A stretch of 64,000 nucleotides of DNA from Methanosarcina thermophila TM-1 (GCF_000969885.1 NZ_CP009501.1:2742908-2806907); one strand, 5' to 3'; positions 16,569 through 26,360 are shown, numbered from the stretch's first letter. Made by a program: numbers and translations. The notes: a model not told the origin generated them from the letters alone.

Positions 16569-17096
16569 ATGTCCTTTTCCGAAGAAAACGTTTATTCCAA
16601 GAAAATTGATTATTCCGAGAGAACTGCTCACTTAGAGGAAAATAATTACTCTGAGAAGGATATTTTTTCCGGGAAAGGCGTCTACTGTTTGATATTTGAG
16701 AATCAGGCATGCAAATTTGAGGTAGGTAAAAAGGGAGAATTCTTTTTCCGTTCAGGATTTCATATCTATGTGGGTTCGGCTCTGGGATCAGGAGGGCTTA
16801 AAAGGTTAAAGAGACACATTAACCTTTCCAGGAACAAGGACCGAAACCCAAAATGGCATGTAGATTATCTTCACCTGAGTCCTGCTTTCAGGCTGGTTTC
16901 TGCAGTTTACGCCTTTACTTCTGCGCGGCTTGAGTGCGCGCTTGCCAGCAGGATTGGAGGAGATTTTGTTTCAGGTTTCGGGTGTACTGATTGTAAGTGT
17001 AGTTCTCATCTTTTTTATAGAAAAGAGAACCCTCTTTTAGATATTATTGAAGCTTTTGAGGCTCTGGGGCTTTCTGCCCTTGTACTTGAAGTTTAA
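16569..17096 (+). CDS. DUF123 family (GIY-YIG-like) protein with N-terminal tail
   Basis: A 175-residue protein. Residues ~38-170 form a DUF123 domain: GVYCLIF, FHIYVGSALGSGGLKRLKRH, PKWHVDYL and a Cys-rich GCTDCKCSSHLFY. DUF123 resembles endonuclease III-associated and GIY-YIG-like domains, so nucleic-acid processing is plausible but unproven. The first ~38 residues are unusual: a low-complexity tail repeating Y/F-S-E/K units (VYSKK, DYSER, NYSEK, IFSGK). The upstream spacer also repeats GATTTGAGA-like words. It follows the ADP-ribosylglycohydrolase by 40 bp. A shorter start inside the tail is not obvious because no further Met occurs before the domain. Confidence 0.8.
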   Translation: MSFSEENVYSKKIDYSERTAHLEENNYSEKDIFSGKGVYCLIFENQACKFEVGKKGEFFFRSGFHIYVGSALGSGGLKRLKRHINLSRNKDRNPKWHVDYLHLSPAFRLVSAVYAFTSARLECALASRIGGDFVSGFGCTDCKCSSHLFYRKENPLLDIIEAFEALGLSALVLEV

Positions 17097-17263
17097 GTTC
17101 TAGTTTTAAATTGTAGTTTAAGCTTCTTTAAATCTCGCTTTTAATCCTCAATCTCAACTCGATTTCAACTCCAATTTTTCTCTGCTGCTAACAGGAAAGC
17201 TTAATGTAAAAAAGATTTTATCTAAATTATGAGAAATTAGAATATGTAATCAGGGGATGTCCA

Positions 17264-18817
17264 ATGGAACAGTTCTCTTTTATTGCCCGGATGCCTGACA
17301 GACCGGGGGCACTGCACAGGGCAGCCGAAATCATCACTCGGTACGAAGGAAATATTAACAGGATTCAGTACGACCGCAGGATAGATATGCACACTGTTTT
17401 TTTTGAGGTGACTGCTGCTCCGCAGGCTTATGAAAAAATCCGTGAGGAGCTGGAAAAAATAGGCTATCTTCAGACTTCCCTTCAACCTATAGCCTTCCTC
17501 AAATTCCATATCTATCTTCCTAACTGTCCTGGGGCTTTATTTGATCTTCTGAATTATATCACTTCAGCGGAAGCCAACATTACTTATCTTGATTTTGACG
17601 ATCGAGGACAGCATCCTGAAAGACTTGTCGTGGGTCTTCACATTGAAAATCCAGATATGATCGATGCTCTCATGAACCAGCTCAAATCCAGATACAGGCT
17701 CGAAATTTTAGAGTACGATACAACTGGGGAGAAACTTGATGATACGGTATTTTATCTTCGGCTTGCCCAGAAGCTCAGGTCGTTTATAGGGAGTGCAGAA
17801 GACGATTTTTTGATGAGGTTCCTGCATGATATTAATCACATTGCTCAGGAACTTTCAAACCTTCAGAAAGATCCTATTGAGGTTTTTGAGAATATCCTGA
17901 AAGTTGGGGATTGCCTTAACAGGACTTCAGGAGATAACTTTTATGCAGATGTACAGAGGATCAAGATCAAAGACGATATTGAGCTTTTCTGTTTTCAACC
18001 TCCTTGCGGAGGAAATATCTATCTCTTCAATACTCCCTCTGAAAGGGTCATGATTGATACTGGATATGGAATTTATTTCCAGGATGTTGTGAATATGCTC
18101 CAGTATTACGGGCTTGGGGATCTGAGCCTGCTAAAAAGAATTTACATAACACATGCCGATGCCGACCATTGCGGGGCTGCTGGACTTTTTCCTGCGCCGT
18201 CCTATCTTAACCATAAGACTTTTCTGATCACTCGGGAGACCAGCAGAGCCTACGGCTCCAGCAATCAGGATTGTATTCTGGAAGAGGTTTATACGAAGAT
18301 AATAAACCTGTTTTCCAAGTTTACTCCTCCTGAAAACATAATTCTCTTTCCTGAAATTTCCTCGTCCACCGAGTCAATTGAAAAGCGGGGTCCATTCCCT
18401 ATCATTGCTCGATTCAGGATAGGCGACCTGGAGTTTGAAGCTCTTGAAGGTATAGGCGGGCACATGCATGGAGAGATATTTTACCTTTGCCCGGAAGAGG
18501 GGCTTCTTTTTCCTCAAGATGCAATGATCAATTTCAGTAGCCTGAGCCCTGAAAGAACGGAATATAACATTCTGGCTGATTACCTTATGACGTCGGTGAA
18601 CGTTGACAGCAAGCTTGCACGAGAGGAACGAAAAGCTCTTCTTTCTCTTATTTCCGAAATTGATGAAAAACTTGCTGGAAAAGGCAAGAAATGTCTTATT
18701 TGTTGCGGGCACGGCTCAATATCGGTGATGGAAGATGGAAAACTTGTTGCATATACAGGTTCAGAGAGGTATACAGCAGGACAAAAACCTGTCTCCATTT
18801 CTCAAGATAATTTTTGA
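17264..18817 (+). CDS. ACT-ACT-metallo-beta-lactamase fusion protein
   Basis: A 517-residue fusion. Two ACT-like ligand-binding domains come first: residues ~3-75 (SFIARMPDRPGALHRAAEI) and ~80-152 (FHIYLPNCPGALFDLLNYI), each with the typical D/N-x-P-G-A-L turn. A helical linker follows (~160-235), then a metallo-beta-lactamase fold with GGNIYLF, VMIDTGYG, the metal-binding THADADHCG at 296-304, GGHMHGE near 394 and a closing CCGHGS near 482. MBL proteins of this kind are hydrolases or oxidoreductases; the ACT pair implies control by an amino acid or similar small molecule. No signal peptide. It stands alone with a GGGGATGTCC leader. I do not know a characterised member. Confidence 0.82.
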   Translation: MEQFSFIARMPDRPGALHRAAEIITRYEGNINRIQYDRRIDMHTVFFEVTAAPQAYEKIREELEKIGYLQTSLQPIAFLKFHIYLPNCPGALFDLLNYITSAEANITYLDFDDRGQHPERLVVGLHIENPDMIDALMNQLKSRYRLEILEYDTTGEKLDDTVFYLRLAQKLRSFIGSAEDDFLMRFLHDINHIAQELSNLQKDPIEVFENILKVGDCLNRTSGDNFYADVQRIKIKDDIELFCFQPPCGGNIYLFNTPSERVMIDTGYGIYFQDVVNMLQYYGLGDLSLLKRIYITHADADHCGAAGLFPAPSYLNHKTFLITRETSRAYGSSNQDCILEEVYTKIINLFSKFTPPENIILFPEISSSTESIEKRGPFPIIARFRIGDLEFEALEGIGGHMHGEIFYLCPEEGLLFPQDAMINFSSLSPERTEYNILADYLMTSVNVDSKLAREERKALLSLISEIDEKLAGKGKKCLICCGHGSISVMEDGKLVAYTGSERYTAGQKPVSISQDNF

Positions 18818-19026
18818 GACCTTCCATAGAAAAACGTTGAGAAAAACGTCGAGAGAAAATTCCGATAGAATACTATTGAGGTAATTAAGGGACAAGAGTT
18901 ACTATTGAGAATCGTTTATATTTGTGCAATTATTACCGATCGGGGGTAAATCCGATCTTTTTTTACGATTCATATTTCATGTAAAGTACCTGAAATTATA
19001 GAATTGACCATCTGCAATTGTTAGAC

Positions 19027-19344
19027 TTATGCTCCTCCTCTTCCTCCAAAACTCTGGCTGCTTCCTCCTTCTGACGGACCACCTCCGCCTGTCCCACCAG
19101 TGCCGGATCCACCGAATGACTGACTCTTCCCTCCTCCTCCACCGCCGACCTGCTGGCTGGCTGCTTCTATTGCTCTAATTAAGGAATCAGCTGACTCGTA
19201 TTCTCTGTCAGGAATCATTTGTAAATCTTCCACTATATCACTGGAGACGTTCTTACTTCTTGCCTGCTCTAGAATTTGATCTTTTGTCATTGGAAACTTC
19301 ATATCTCTAAAAATTTCCTGCATACTGCTAGCACTTACCCTCAT
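19027..19344 (-). CDS. DUF2795 protein with glycine-rich C-terminal tail
   Basis: A 105-residue protein. Residues ~8-65 fit a DUF2795-type helical domain: MKFPMTKDQILEQA, a 'LQMIPDREYES' segment and a closing helix. From residue ~68 it changes to a low-complexity tail of Gly with Ser, Gln and Phe (VGGGGGG, SFGGSG, GGTGGGG, SQSFGGRGG). Such tails are flexible and sometimes bind RNA or promote self-association. No membrane segment. The gene stands alone upstream of two tRNAs on the same strand. Function unknown. Confidence 0.72.
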   Translation of the reverse strand: MRVSASSMQEIFRDMKFPMTKDQILEQARSKNVSSDIVEDLQMIPDREYESADSLIRAIEAASQQVGGGGGGKSQSFGGSGTGGTGGGGPSEGGSSQSFGGRGGA

Positions 19345-19544
19345 GCCTTTTCACCTTCCCCATGTTTTATGGATTTACCCCCAATTTAAGCAATTATATA
19401 TTAATCATATAAATAAATACTTAATTATATATTTTAAAATCAGGTCTCCCGTTGCCGAGAAGCTCTCGAGTGATATTCCCCTGTCCAATAAATCTTGCAA
19501 AAAATCCAGTATGAATGGCTGATAATAGCCTTCTGTAAAAAGGA

Positions 19545-19629
19545 TGCGAGGGGTGCGATTCGAACGCACGAATTCCTACGAAAATGGGTCCTAAACCCAT
19601 CGCCTTTGACCTGGCTGGGCAACCCTCGC
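19545..19629 (-). tRNA. tRNA-Leu (TAG)
   Basis: Minus strand. Acceptor arms GCGAGGG and CCCTCGC pair perfectly; the anticodon stem ATGGG/CCCAT encloses TTTAGGA, giving TAG. A long variable arm between the anticodon stem and T-arm makes the gene 85 nt, as expected for leucine tRNAs. T-loop GTTCGAATC is present. Confidence 0.95.
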
Positions 19630-19717
19630 ACTAACGTCCGATTGATTTAGTATGTTTAGTTCAATATGAAAATGAGAAAAAGAGTGATTTAGTTTTCTTT
19701 TCTTTAGAAAAGTTAAA

Positions 19718-19789
19718 TGCGTCGACCGGGATTCGAACCCGGGTTTTGGGCTTGGAAGGCCCAAGTCATAGCCGCTAGACCATCAACGC
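19718..19789 (-). tRNA. tRNA-Gly (TCC)
   Basis: Minus strand. Acceptor arms GCGTTGA and TCGACGC pair with one T-G wobble; the anticodon stem TTGGGC/GCCCAA encloses CTTCCAA, giving TCC. The T-loop GGTTCGAATCC is present. It lies 88 bp upstream of tRNA-Leu on the same strand and may share its transcript. Confidence 0.95.
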
Positions 19790-20910
19790 AAACTGCAACA
19801 CATCTAGAGGTAATTCTCATATATATTCTTTTCGCTTCCCATGTTGCATTTCAGGATTACGGATCCACTCTGGTTACTTCATTTGCTTAACCACAAGCCT
19901 TTTTTGAAAAGGCTTGAGCGAAAACCGGCATTGCATAGTAACTGGATTAAGTGGGTGCAGGCTTTTGTTAGAGCTTACTTGACAAGGCATTTGTGGTAGA
20001 CCTTTTTTTCAGTTTGCTGGTAAGAGCTACGTAAAAGCCTTAATTTATATGCCCATTATTATATATTTTAATTTTATATACAGAGTTTTATCTTATTGTC
20101 AACCTTTTTTCACATATAATGGATTTTTTTCAACACATATATTGCGGAGTATATTCTCTTAAATATACTCTGGATAATATTATTTTATTACTCTGTTAAA
20201 CTCAAGATTTCTGCTGATTTCTCTATTTTTTTATTAATTTTTAAATAAAAATATTTTCTTTTCGCATCTTTCTTACAAAAGGAATGTAGATTGATACTCA
20301 AACAAATCTAACATTTGAAGTGTAGCAATAATTTTGTCCCGCCTACAGGGATACAAATGATGTTTCTTTACACGGTTTTGGGTATATAAAGTTTCTTTGT
20401 ATGGTTTTGAAATATATTCTCTTTTTAATAGCTGATAAAATATTGGAATCTAACAAAAAAGTTAATGTAATGATCATGTTATACGAGTTTTAAATGAATA
20501 AGGAACAAAACACTGCTTGCATTTTTCTATCGCCGGCGTGTTGTTTATAAAATGAGAGGTTTTTGGTCTCTGGATAGTCATTTTGTAATAGCTAAAGTTC
20601 TATCTTGCCCCCCAACTCTACATAGGGCATAGCCCCCCAACTCTAAGGGTAAAGGTAAAACTCAAGGAAACAAAATAAATTGCAGATAACTGCTGAACAT
20701 GCGACCTCGAGATAGCTCCCAAACTGACAGCTTTCAAACAAGGGACGAAAACAATGAGAACTTTAAAGTTTATCTAGAATATACACGTAACTTTCCTCCA
20801 ACCTTGCTGAAGGAAAACACGTAAGTATTAGCTGAACTATGGTTCTGAGCCTAAGTTTGAAGCAATGAAATTACTAATGAGCGCCCGCCCAAGTACACGG
20901 AGTAATATTG
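19790..20910. other. Long intergenic region, no gene seen
   Basis: About 1.1 kb with a 23-nt hairpin element at 19894-19916, a 14-bp direct repeat (GCCCCCCAACTCTA at 20607-20620 and 20632-20645), and between about 20788 and 20828 a hairpin-like segment with repeated ACACGTAA flanking TTTCCT...AGGAAA. The last 300 bp are less AT-rich than a normal spacer and could be a long leader or an RNA gene, but I cannot name one. Confidence 0.45.
19894..19916. repeat. 23-nt hairpin element (copy 2)
   Basis: Perfect 10-bp inverted repeat, arms CAAGCCTTTT and AAAAGGCTTG, loop TTG. It is the exact reverse complement of the element at 12212-12234. Confidence 0.8.
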
Positions 20911-21768
20911 ATGAATATCGAAGAGTGGGAAGAATACAGATATGTTGAATCCGGAATAAGTGCCTTCATTAATCAAATGGAGGAATCTAGCTTAAAAAAA
21001 ATGGTAGAACATGTCTGTAATACCGGAGGAAAACGAATCCGGCCAATTATCCTCCTCCTATCCTGTGAGATCTGTTCAGGCACGTATTATCAAAGCCTTA
21101 ATGCAGCTCTTGCTGTAGAAATGATGCATTCGGCTTCTCTCATCCATGATGACCTCCTGGATCAGGGGATTATTAGAAGAAATCTGCCTACTGCTCCTGA
21201 AAAATTTGGTCCTTCTAAAGCGCTCCTTTGTGGTGATTATTTAATTGCAAAATCCATCGAGTTAATTTCTCCTTATGGCAAGAAAGTCATCAGGGACTTT
21301 GGAAGAGCTGGGATGAATATGGCTGAAGGAGAAGTTCTTGATTTGAGACTTGATGAGGATGATTTCGGGGAGAGCAGCTATTTTGAGTGCATCTACAAGA
21401 AAACGGCTTCTCTATTTGCAATCAGCGCTTCCATAGGGGCATATACTGGAGGGGCTGACGAAGCTCTAGCAGGGCGTTTTAATTTCTTTGGAAACTCTCT
21501 GGGGATGGCATATCAAATTGTTGATGATATCCTTGAGTTTATGGAAGTAGTTGAAGGCAAGAAATCAAAATTCACATCTCAAACCTTGCCGCACGTGTAT
21601 ACTATGAACATGTCAAAAGAAGAAGCAATACAAAAGTCCATAGACGCCGTAAAGATGCACGTTAACGCGGCAAAAGATACACTTATGACATTTAGAGCAT
21701 GCTCGGCAAGGGATAAGCTTTTCCAGATTACCGATTACATAACTTTAGATATGCTTGAGAACATTTAA
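20911..21768 (+). CDS. Polyprenyl synthetase family protein (trans-isoprenyl diphosphate synthase)
   Basis: A 285-residue trans-prenyltransferase that would add isopentenyl units to an allylic diphosphate. Motifs: GGKRIRP (diphosphate binding), the first aspartate-rich motif as HDDLLD, and the second as VDDILE, where the usual final Asp is Glu. It is shorter than typical members (about 300-350), and its C-terminal third is divergent, so it could be one half of a hetero-oligomeric synthase. The ATG at 20911 is preceded by GGAG at 20899; the alternative TTG one codon upstream is less likely. A radical SAM gene follows 131 bp downstream. Products might be quinone-like methanophenazine side chains or lipids; this is not shown by sequence. 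Confidence 0.85.
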   Translation: MNIEEWEEYRYVESGISAFINQMEESSLKKMVEHVCNTGGKRIRPIILLLSCEICSGTYYQSLNAALAVEMMHSASLIHDDLLDQGIIRRNLPTAPEKFGPSKALLCGDYLIAKSIELISPYGKKVIRDFGRAGMNMAEGEVLDLRLDEDDFGESSYFECIYKKTASLFAISASIGAYTGGADEALAGRFNFFGNSLGMAYQIVDDILEFMEVVEGKKSKFTSQTLPHVYTMNMSKEEAIQKSIDAVKMHVNAAKDTLMTFRACSARDKLFQITDYITLDMLENI

Positions 21769-21899
21769 TCGCTCAGCTCTTCCTGAAAAATAAATTGTAC
21801 TCTGCCGAATTTTCTGATGTAAAATGGGAAATGGTATTTAATATTTATCAAATCTAATAAGTCTTCCAACTTTTGCTACTAACTTTACCAGGTGTGTCC

Positions 21900-23078
21900 A
21901 TGCGAGTATATGATAGTCCGGTGCTTAAGGTAAACGCCAGTACAGAAAACGAAAAAATGGTGCTTGATGCAGAAGGTCCTCTTTCCCAGCTTGCAAAACC
22001 CTTCCTAAAGCGCATAAACAAAATCTTTGAGGAAGAAAAACCCATCTCAGTAAATGAGAACGAGATTATTTTTTCTACATGGATCCCACCTATTCCGGGA
22101 CCTGTTTTCAGTCGTGTGATAAGTGCTGAGATCGCATCCATCAGAAAAAAAAGAGTTCCTGATCAACTCTCAATAGGAATTACTGCCCGCTGTCCCAATC
22201 GCTGTATTCACTGTGGAGCAGCCGATATTAAACCCGAAAGGGAATTGACCCTGGATGAGATTTCCAGGGCGGTGGATCAGGGTCTGGATCTGGGGTCTTA
22301 TCTTATCTCTTTCGATGGAGGGGAGACCATGCTCCGAAATGACCTTGTTGAGATGGTAGCTAGAGTGGATAAATCAAGGGCAATTGCTACCTGTTTTACC
22401 TCAGGTTTCAGGCTTTCCGAAGAGAGGGCAAGGGAGCTCAAAGCAGCAGGTCTTTATGCTTCAAGAATCAGCCTAGACAGTCCCTTTGAGGCTGAACACG
22501 ATCGCATTCGGGGACGAGAGGGGGCATACAGGGATGCGATTGCCGGAATAAAGAATGCAGAAACTGCTGGAATCCTTACTGATATGTTTGTGGTCGTTTC
22601 TCCTCACAATATTGATTACCTTGAGGAATTTTATAACCTTGCAGCTGATCTTGAGATGCATGAGCTCTCCATCTATGAGATAGTTGCAGTCGGACGCTGG
22701 CTTGATCATGAGGATGAGGTCATAACTGAGAAAGATGTATCACGTCTTGAGAGATTCCATAAATCAATGAATTCCAGACCTGAAGGTCCCAGAGTTACCG
22801 CACTCCCTTATTTTATGGGTCCCAGCTTATTCGGATGTTTTGCGGGTAAACGCTGGATACACATTGCTTCGGACGGGGAAGTTATGCCATGCGCCTACAC
22901 TCCTCTCTCTTTTGGAAATATCTGTGAAGACTCCCTGGAAACTATCTGGAAGCGCATGGGTAAGCATGATGCCTACAGAAAGGATGCTGCTTATTGTATG
23001 ATGCGCAACCCTGATTTCCGAAAAGAATATATCCATACGATCCCTCAGGGTGCGCGGATCCCTTACAGGCTTAAATAA
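21900..23078 (+). CDS. Radical SAM protein with SPASM-like C-terminus
   Basis: A 392-residue radical S-adenosylmethionine enzyme. The cluster-binding motif is CPNRCIHC (CxxxCxxC), followed by the SAM-binding FDGGETMLR and SRISLDSP. The C-terminus has GEVMPCAYTPLSFGNI, similar to the start of SPASM/twitch domains that bind an auxiliary cluster, then two further Cys regions. About 85 residues precede the barrel (including FSTWIPPIPGP), a possible substrate domain. I place the start at ATG 21900, preceded by AGGTG; upstream TTG and GTG codons are less likely. It follows a prenyl synthase, suggesting a joint role in a prenylated cofactor or lipid pathway. The reaction is unknown. Confidence 0.87.
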   Translation: MRVYDSPVLKVNASTENEKMVLDAEGPLSQLAKPFLKRINKIFEEEKPISVNENEIIFSTWIPPIPGPVFSRVISAEIASIRKKRVPDQLSIGITARCPNRCIHCGAADIKPERELTLDEISRAVDQGLDLGSYLISFDGGETMLRNDLVEMVARVDKSRAIATCFTSGFRLSEERARELKAAGLYASRISLDSPFEAEHDRIRGREGAYRDAIAGIKNAETAGILTDMFVVVSPHNIDYLEEFYNLAADLEMHELSIYEIVAVGRWLDHEDEVITEKDVSRLERFHKSMNSRPEGPRVTALPYFMGPSLFGCFAGKRWIHIASDGEVMPCAYTPLSFGNICEDSLETIWKRMGKHDAYRKDAAYCMMRNPDFRKEYIHTIPQGARIPYRLK

Positions 23079-23098
23079 CATTTTTTATGTTATTTTTT
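23074..23098 (+). terminator. Hairpin terminator after the radical SAM gene
   Basis: Perfect 8-bp stem AATAACAT / ATGTTATT with a 5-T loop, overlapping the stop codon region and followed by a T run. It ends the prenyl synthase and radical SAM unit. Confidence 0.75.
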
Positions 23099-23836
23099 AA
23101 TTCTATTTTTTAATTGGCTGACTTATGAATAAACGTTTTCAGGGCTTTTCTCCTGAAATGCTTCTTTTTTAGCTGAGAATAAACTGGATTTTCAAAATTG
23201 AAAACTGAATACCGAATTGTGCATACTGAATTAACATACAGTTGGAGACCGGATAGGAGCTTATTTTAGTAAGTCGGCTTTTTAAAGGTTTAATTTACCC
23301 TGAGTTTAGGTTCAACTAAATGAAAATTTTTACAATTTTTGCTAGACAAAATAACTTCTGTGTCTTAGTTTAAAAAGCCTCTAAAAACTTTTATTTGCCT
23401 GAAAAAAGAGCTAAAACGTCTTTTACGAAATAATCAATTTATAATTTTTTAATTAAGATTAATACAGTTAGGAGTATATTTTCTGAATTTTATCTCAATA
23501 ATCATGGTTGCGCTTTACATTTTATGTTCAGATAATTAACTTGATAAATTTTCATTACTTAATTATATTTCACTGTCAGGTTCCAATTATTTTTTACTGT
23601 TATATTTAATCTTTTTCATTTAATTCGTATATTTTGCTATTTATATTTTTTATTTTCTTAAAAATTTCTTATACATTAAATATATCACGATTTTCTATTA
23701 TATTAACTCTCCTCTTCTTTGATAAAACCGAAGCTGTTATATAGTTCTTTCGCGAAGGATTTGTTAACTACCTCCATTGGAGTAGGGATTTTTAATTATT
23801 AATTTATATATTAAATTTTGAGAGACGGAGATTCAC
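23099..23836. other. Intergenic, leader region of the ATP synthase operon
   Basis: Very AT-rich spacer of about 740 bp. Several TATA-like runs (for example TTAAATATATCA near 23678) could serve the ATP synthase operon, and a long untranslated leader is possible. No gene seen. Confidence 0.5.
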
Positions 23837-24166
23837 ATGGCTAAAAATGAAATCTTATCTGAAATAAAAAAAGCAGAGGAAAGCGCCAGGTTAATGATTG
23901 AAGAGGCCATTGACGCTAAAAACAAGCGCATTTCCGATGCTCGGGCTGAAGCCAGGGAAATCCTGAAACAGGCCGAAATTGATGCACATAAAGCTTCACA
24001 AGACTCTTTTAAAGAGGGTGAAAAAAAGATCCTGGAGGAAAGAGATAAGATCATCAACGATGGTGAGAAAAACGCATTAGCCATGTCCCAAAAAGCTCAA
24101 GCTAACATCGACAAATCCGTCAATTACCTTGTACAGGAGTTTGAGAGGGCGGTCCTTAATGAGTAG
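23837..24166 (+). CDS. ahaH: A1Ao ATP synthase subunit H
   Basis: A 109-residue peripheral-stalk subunit, the first gene of the ATP synthase operon. It is one long charged helix (Lys, Glu, Ala-rich, few aromatics) expected to form a coiled-coil with subunit E and to tie the A1 head to membrane subunit I. The start ATG follows GGAG by a normal distance. Its last codons overlap the ahaI start by 8 bp, so the two are translationally coupled. Length and order match the ahaHIKECFABDG operon of Methanosarcina. Confidence 0.92.
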   Translation: MAKNEILSEIKKAEESARLMIEEAIDAKNKRISDARAEAREILKQAEIDAHKASQDSFKEGEKKILEERDKIINDGEKNALAMSQKAQANIDKSVNYLVQEFERAVLNE

Positions 24167-26108
24167 ACCTAAAGAGATGACAAGGGCCGTTATTGTCGGG
24201 CACAAAAGCATTCTAAAAGAAACCATCGATGCATTGCATGATATAAATCTTTTTCACATCGAAGACTTTGTCGAAGATGAGTCTGGTTTTAAGATCAGCA
24301 AGCCATTTAAAAACGCAGAGGAAGTCTCTAAAAAGCTTGTGAAGATCCGTTCTATCGCCAATTATTTGGGGATCGAAAGCAAAGAACCGGTAGTTCAGAA
24401 ATCTGACGCTGTCCTGCGTGAGCTTGATTCGAAGTTGAATGAACTGGACAGGGCAATTTCAGCTAAAACACAATCAATTTCCCAGCTTGAAAATGAATTA
24501 AAGGATCTGGATTCTCAGAAAAAGGAAATCCTCCCTTATCTGTCCATAGATCTCGACTTCGAATATTACCGTGGCTATGAAAACCTGAAGGTTTTTGCAG
24601 GTACGGTAAAAAGCAACCTGGATGAAAGTCAGATTTCGAGTATCACACAAGCTTACGAACTGTACTACGACCCTCAATCAAAAGCAGTTGTACTGTTTGT
24701 AGCTAAAAATGATGCTGACAAAGTCTACGAAGTACTTCAGGGTCTTGGATTCAAAGAACTTAGAATTCCAGACAGAGGTGGTGTCCCAAGCGAACTGTTA
24801 AGATTCATTGAACAGAGAGAAGCTGAAGTCACTAGAAGGATCGAATCCTTAAAAGGTGAAATCGAGTCCTTGAAATCCAAGTACGCCGATTTCCTCCTTG
24901 CAAGCGACGAGGTCCTGAGTATCGAGAGTCAGAAGGCAGAACTGCCTCTTAGGATAGCTACATCTGCAAACGCGTTCATAATCGATGGTTGGACTCCAAC
25001 CGAAGATTACGACAAAGTTGTCAGTGTGGTTAATAGTGCCACTAATGGCAGGGCATACGTCACCAGCCTCGAAGTTAGTGAAGAGGAAGAGGAGAATGCT
25101 CCTGTCGAGTACAATAACTCAAAAGTTGTGGCACCGATGCAGGAGATTATGGATCTGTATTCCAGACCCAAATATACTGAAATTGATCCATCATCAGCGA
25201 TTTTCATAACCTTCCCACTGATGTATGGAATGATTCTCGGGGACATCGGATATGCACTGATCCTGGGAACGCTTGCGGTGGCTATCAAAAAACTGGTAAA
25301 GTCAGACGCAGTTAAGCCTCTCATGAATATTTTAATCTATTGTCAGATATCGGCATTTATATTTGGAATTCTTTATGGTGAGTTCCTGGGATTCCCTCTG
25401 GCAAGTACACATGGAGAACACGGTGTGGTGCCAGGTTTGCTTCCATTCTGGGAAACAATAACCCTGTTCCCTTCAATTGGAGGTGAGGAATTTACATTCC
25501 CGATCCACAGGTCTCACATGGTAATGACAATGATTGCAATAAGTGTCTTTGTAGGACTGCTTCATTTAAACCTTGGTTTCCTATTCGGATTTTCAAACAT
25601 TGCCAGACACCATGGTATGAAACATGCGGTCCTTGAAAAAGGCAGTTGGATCATTATCGAGCTTGGTGTGCTCGTTGCAGTTCTCGGCTATTTTGGCGTT
25701 GTTCCAGTGCTTACTTATCCAGGCGCTCTTATTCTCGTTATCGGCATTGTTATGCTCACCATGGGTGAGGGTATTAAAGGTCCGATCGAGTTGCCATCTC
25801 TAATGGGTAATGCACTTTCATACGCTCGTATTATAGCAGTAGGACTGTCTTCGATCTACATAGCAGGCACGGTAAATGATATTGCATTCAAGATGGTTTG
25901 GCCTGATCATTCTCAGATCGGCTTTACAGCAATAGCTGCAATACTTGTGTTCATACTCGGACATGGCCTTAACACTGTTCTGAGTATTATCGCTCCCGGA
26001 CTGCATGCACTCAGGTTGCAGTATGTAGAATTCTTTGGAAAATTCTATGAAGGCGGGGGCAGAAAATTCAACCCATTCGGATATATAAGAAAATACACGG
26101 AGGAATAA
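24159..26108 (+). CDS. ahaI: A1Ao ATP synthase subunit I (a subunit)
   Basis: A 649-residue membrane subunit carrying the ion half-channels next to the c-ring. The first ~320 residues are cytoplasmic, alpha/beta with a long coiled-coil (about 75-125 and 210-265). The C-terminal half has about eight membrane helices, including [30 protein letters not shown] and [16 protein letters not shown], whose Arg is the conserved residue that faces the c-ring carboxylate. I start at ATG 24159, which overlaps the ahaH stop, rather than 30 bp upstream. Four bases separate its stop from ahaK. Confidence 0.95.
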   Translation: MSRPKEMTRAVIVGHKSILKETIDALHDINLFHIEDFVEDESGFKISKPFKNAEEVSKKLVKIRSIANYLGIESKEPVVQKSDAVLRELDSKLNELDRAISAKTQSISQLENELKDLDSQKKEILPYLSIDLDFEYYRGYENLKVFAGTVKSNLDESQISSITQAYELYYDPQSKAVVLFVAKNDADKVYEVLQGLGFKELRIPDRGGVPSELLRFIEQREAEVTRRIESLKGEIESLKSKYADFLLASDEVLSIESQKAELPLRIATSANAFIIDGWTPTEDYDKVVSVVNSATNGRAYVTSLEVSEEEEENAPVEYNNSKVVAPMQEIMDLYSRPKYTEIDPSSAIFITFPLMYGMILGDIGYALILGTLAVAIKKLVKSDAVKPLMNILIYCQISAFIFGILYGEFLGFPLASTHGEHGVVPGLLPFWETITLFPSIGGEEFTFPIHRSHMVMTMIAISVFVGLLHLNLGFLFGFSNIARHHGMKHAVLEKGSWIIIELGVLVAVLGYFGVVPVLTYPGALILVIGIVMLTMGEGIKGPIELPSLMGNALSYARIIAVGLSSIYIAGTVNDIAFKMVWPDHSQIGFTAIAAILVFILGHGLNTVLSIIAPGLHALRLQYVEFFGKFYEGGGRKFNPFGYIRKYTEE

Positions 26109-26112
26109 AAAA

Positions 26113-26358
26113 ATGACAGACGGAGCAACAGCAGGTCTCTTTTTGGACGCAGAAGGAATGAAAGCACTTGGTGCATCAATCGCAATCGCAGTAACTGGTC
26201 TTGCATCTGCAATAGCTGAAAAAGATATCGGTACAGCAGCAATCGGCGCAATGGCAGAAAACGAAGGATTATTCGGTAAAGGTCTAATCCTTACTGTCAT
26301 TCCAGAAACCATTGTTATCTTCGGTCTTGTCGTTGCATTGCTTATCAATTCTGCTTAA
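26113..26358 (+). CDS. ahaK: A1Ao ATP synthase subunit K (c-ring proteolipid)
   Basis: An 81-residue hairpin of two membrane helices that assembles into the rotor ring. Helix 1 is Gly/Ala-rich (ALGASIAIAVTGLASAIA), the polar loop contains EKDIGTAAIGAMAENE, and helix 2 has Glu65 in IPETIVIFGLV, the ion-carrying carboxylate. Single-hairpin form, one carboxylate per two helices, as in other Methanosarcina. It is needed in several copies per enzyme, and a cluster of strong hairpins directly follows the gene, consistent with differential expression from the rest of the operon. Confidence 0.96.
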   Translation: MTDGATAGLFLDAEGMKALGASIAIAVTGLASAIAEKDIGTAAIGAMAENEGLFGKGLILTVIPETIVIFGLVVALLINSA

Positions 26359-26360
26359 AT

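Noticed and set aside
20500-20910. Possible structured RNA before the prenyl synthase gene
   Set aside because: Composition and small repeats are suggestive, but no known RNA family signature (SRP RNA, RNase P, C/D box) could be recognised.
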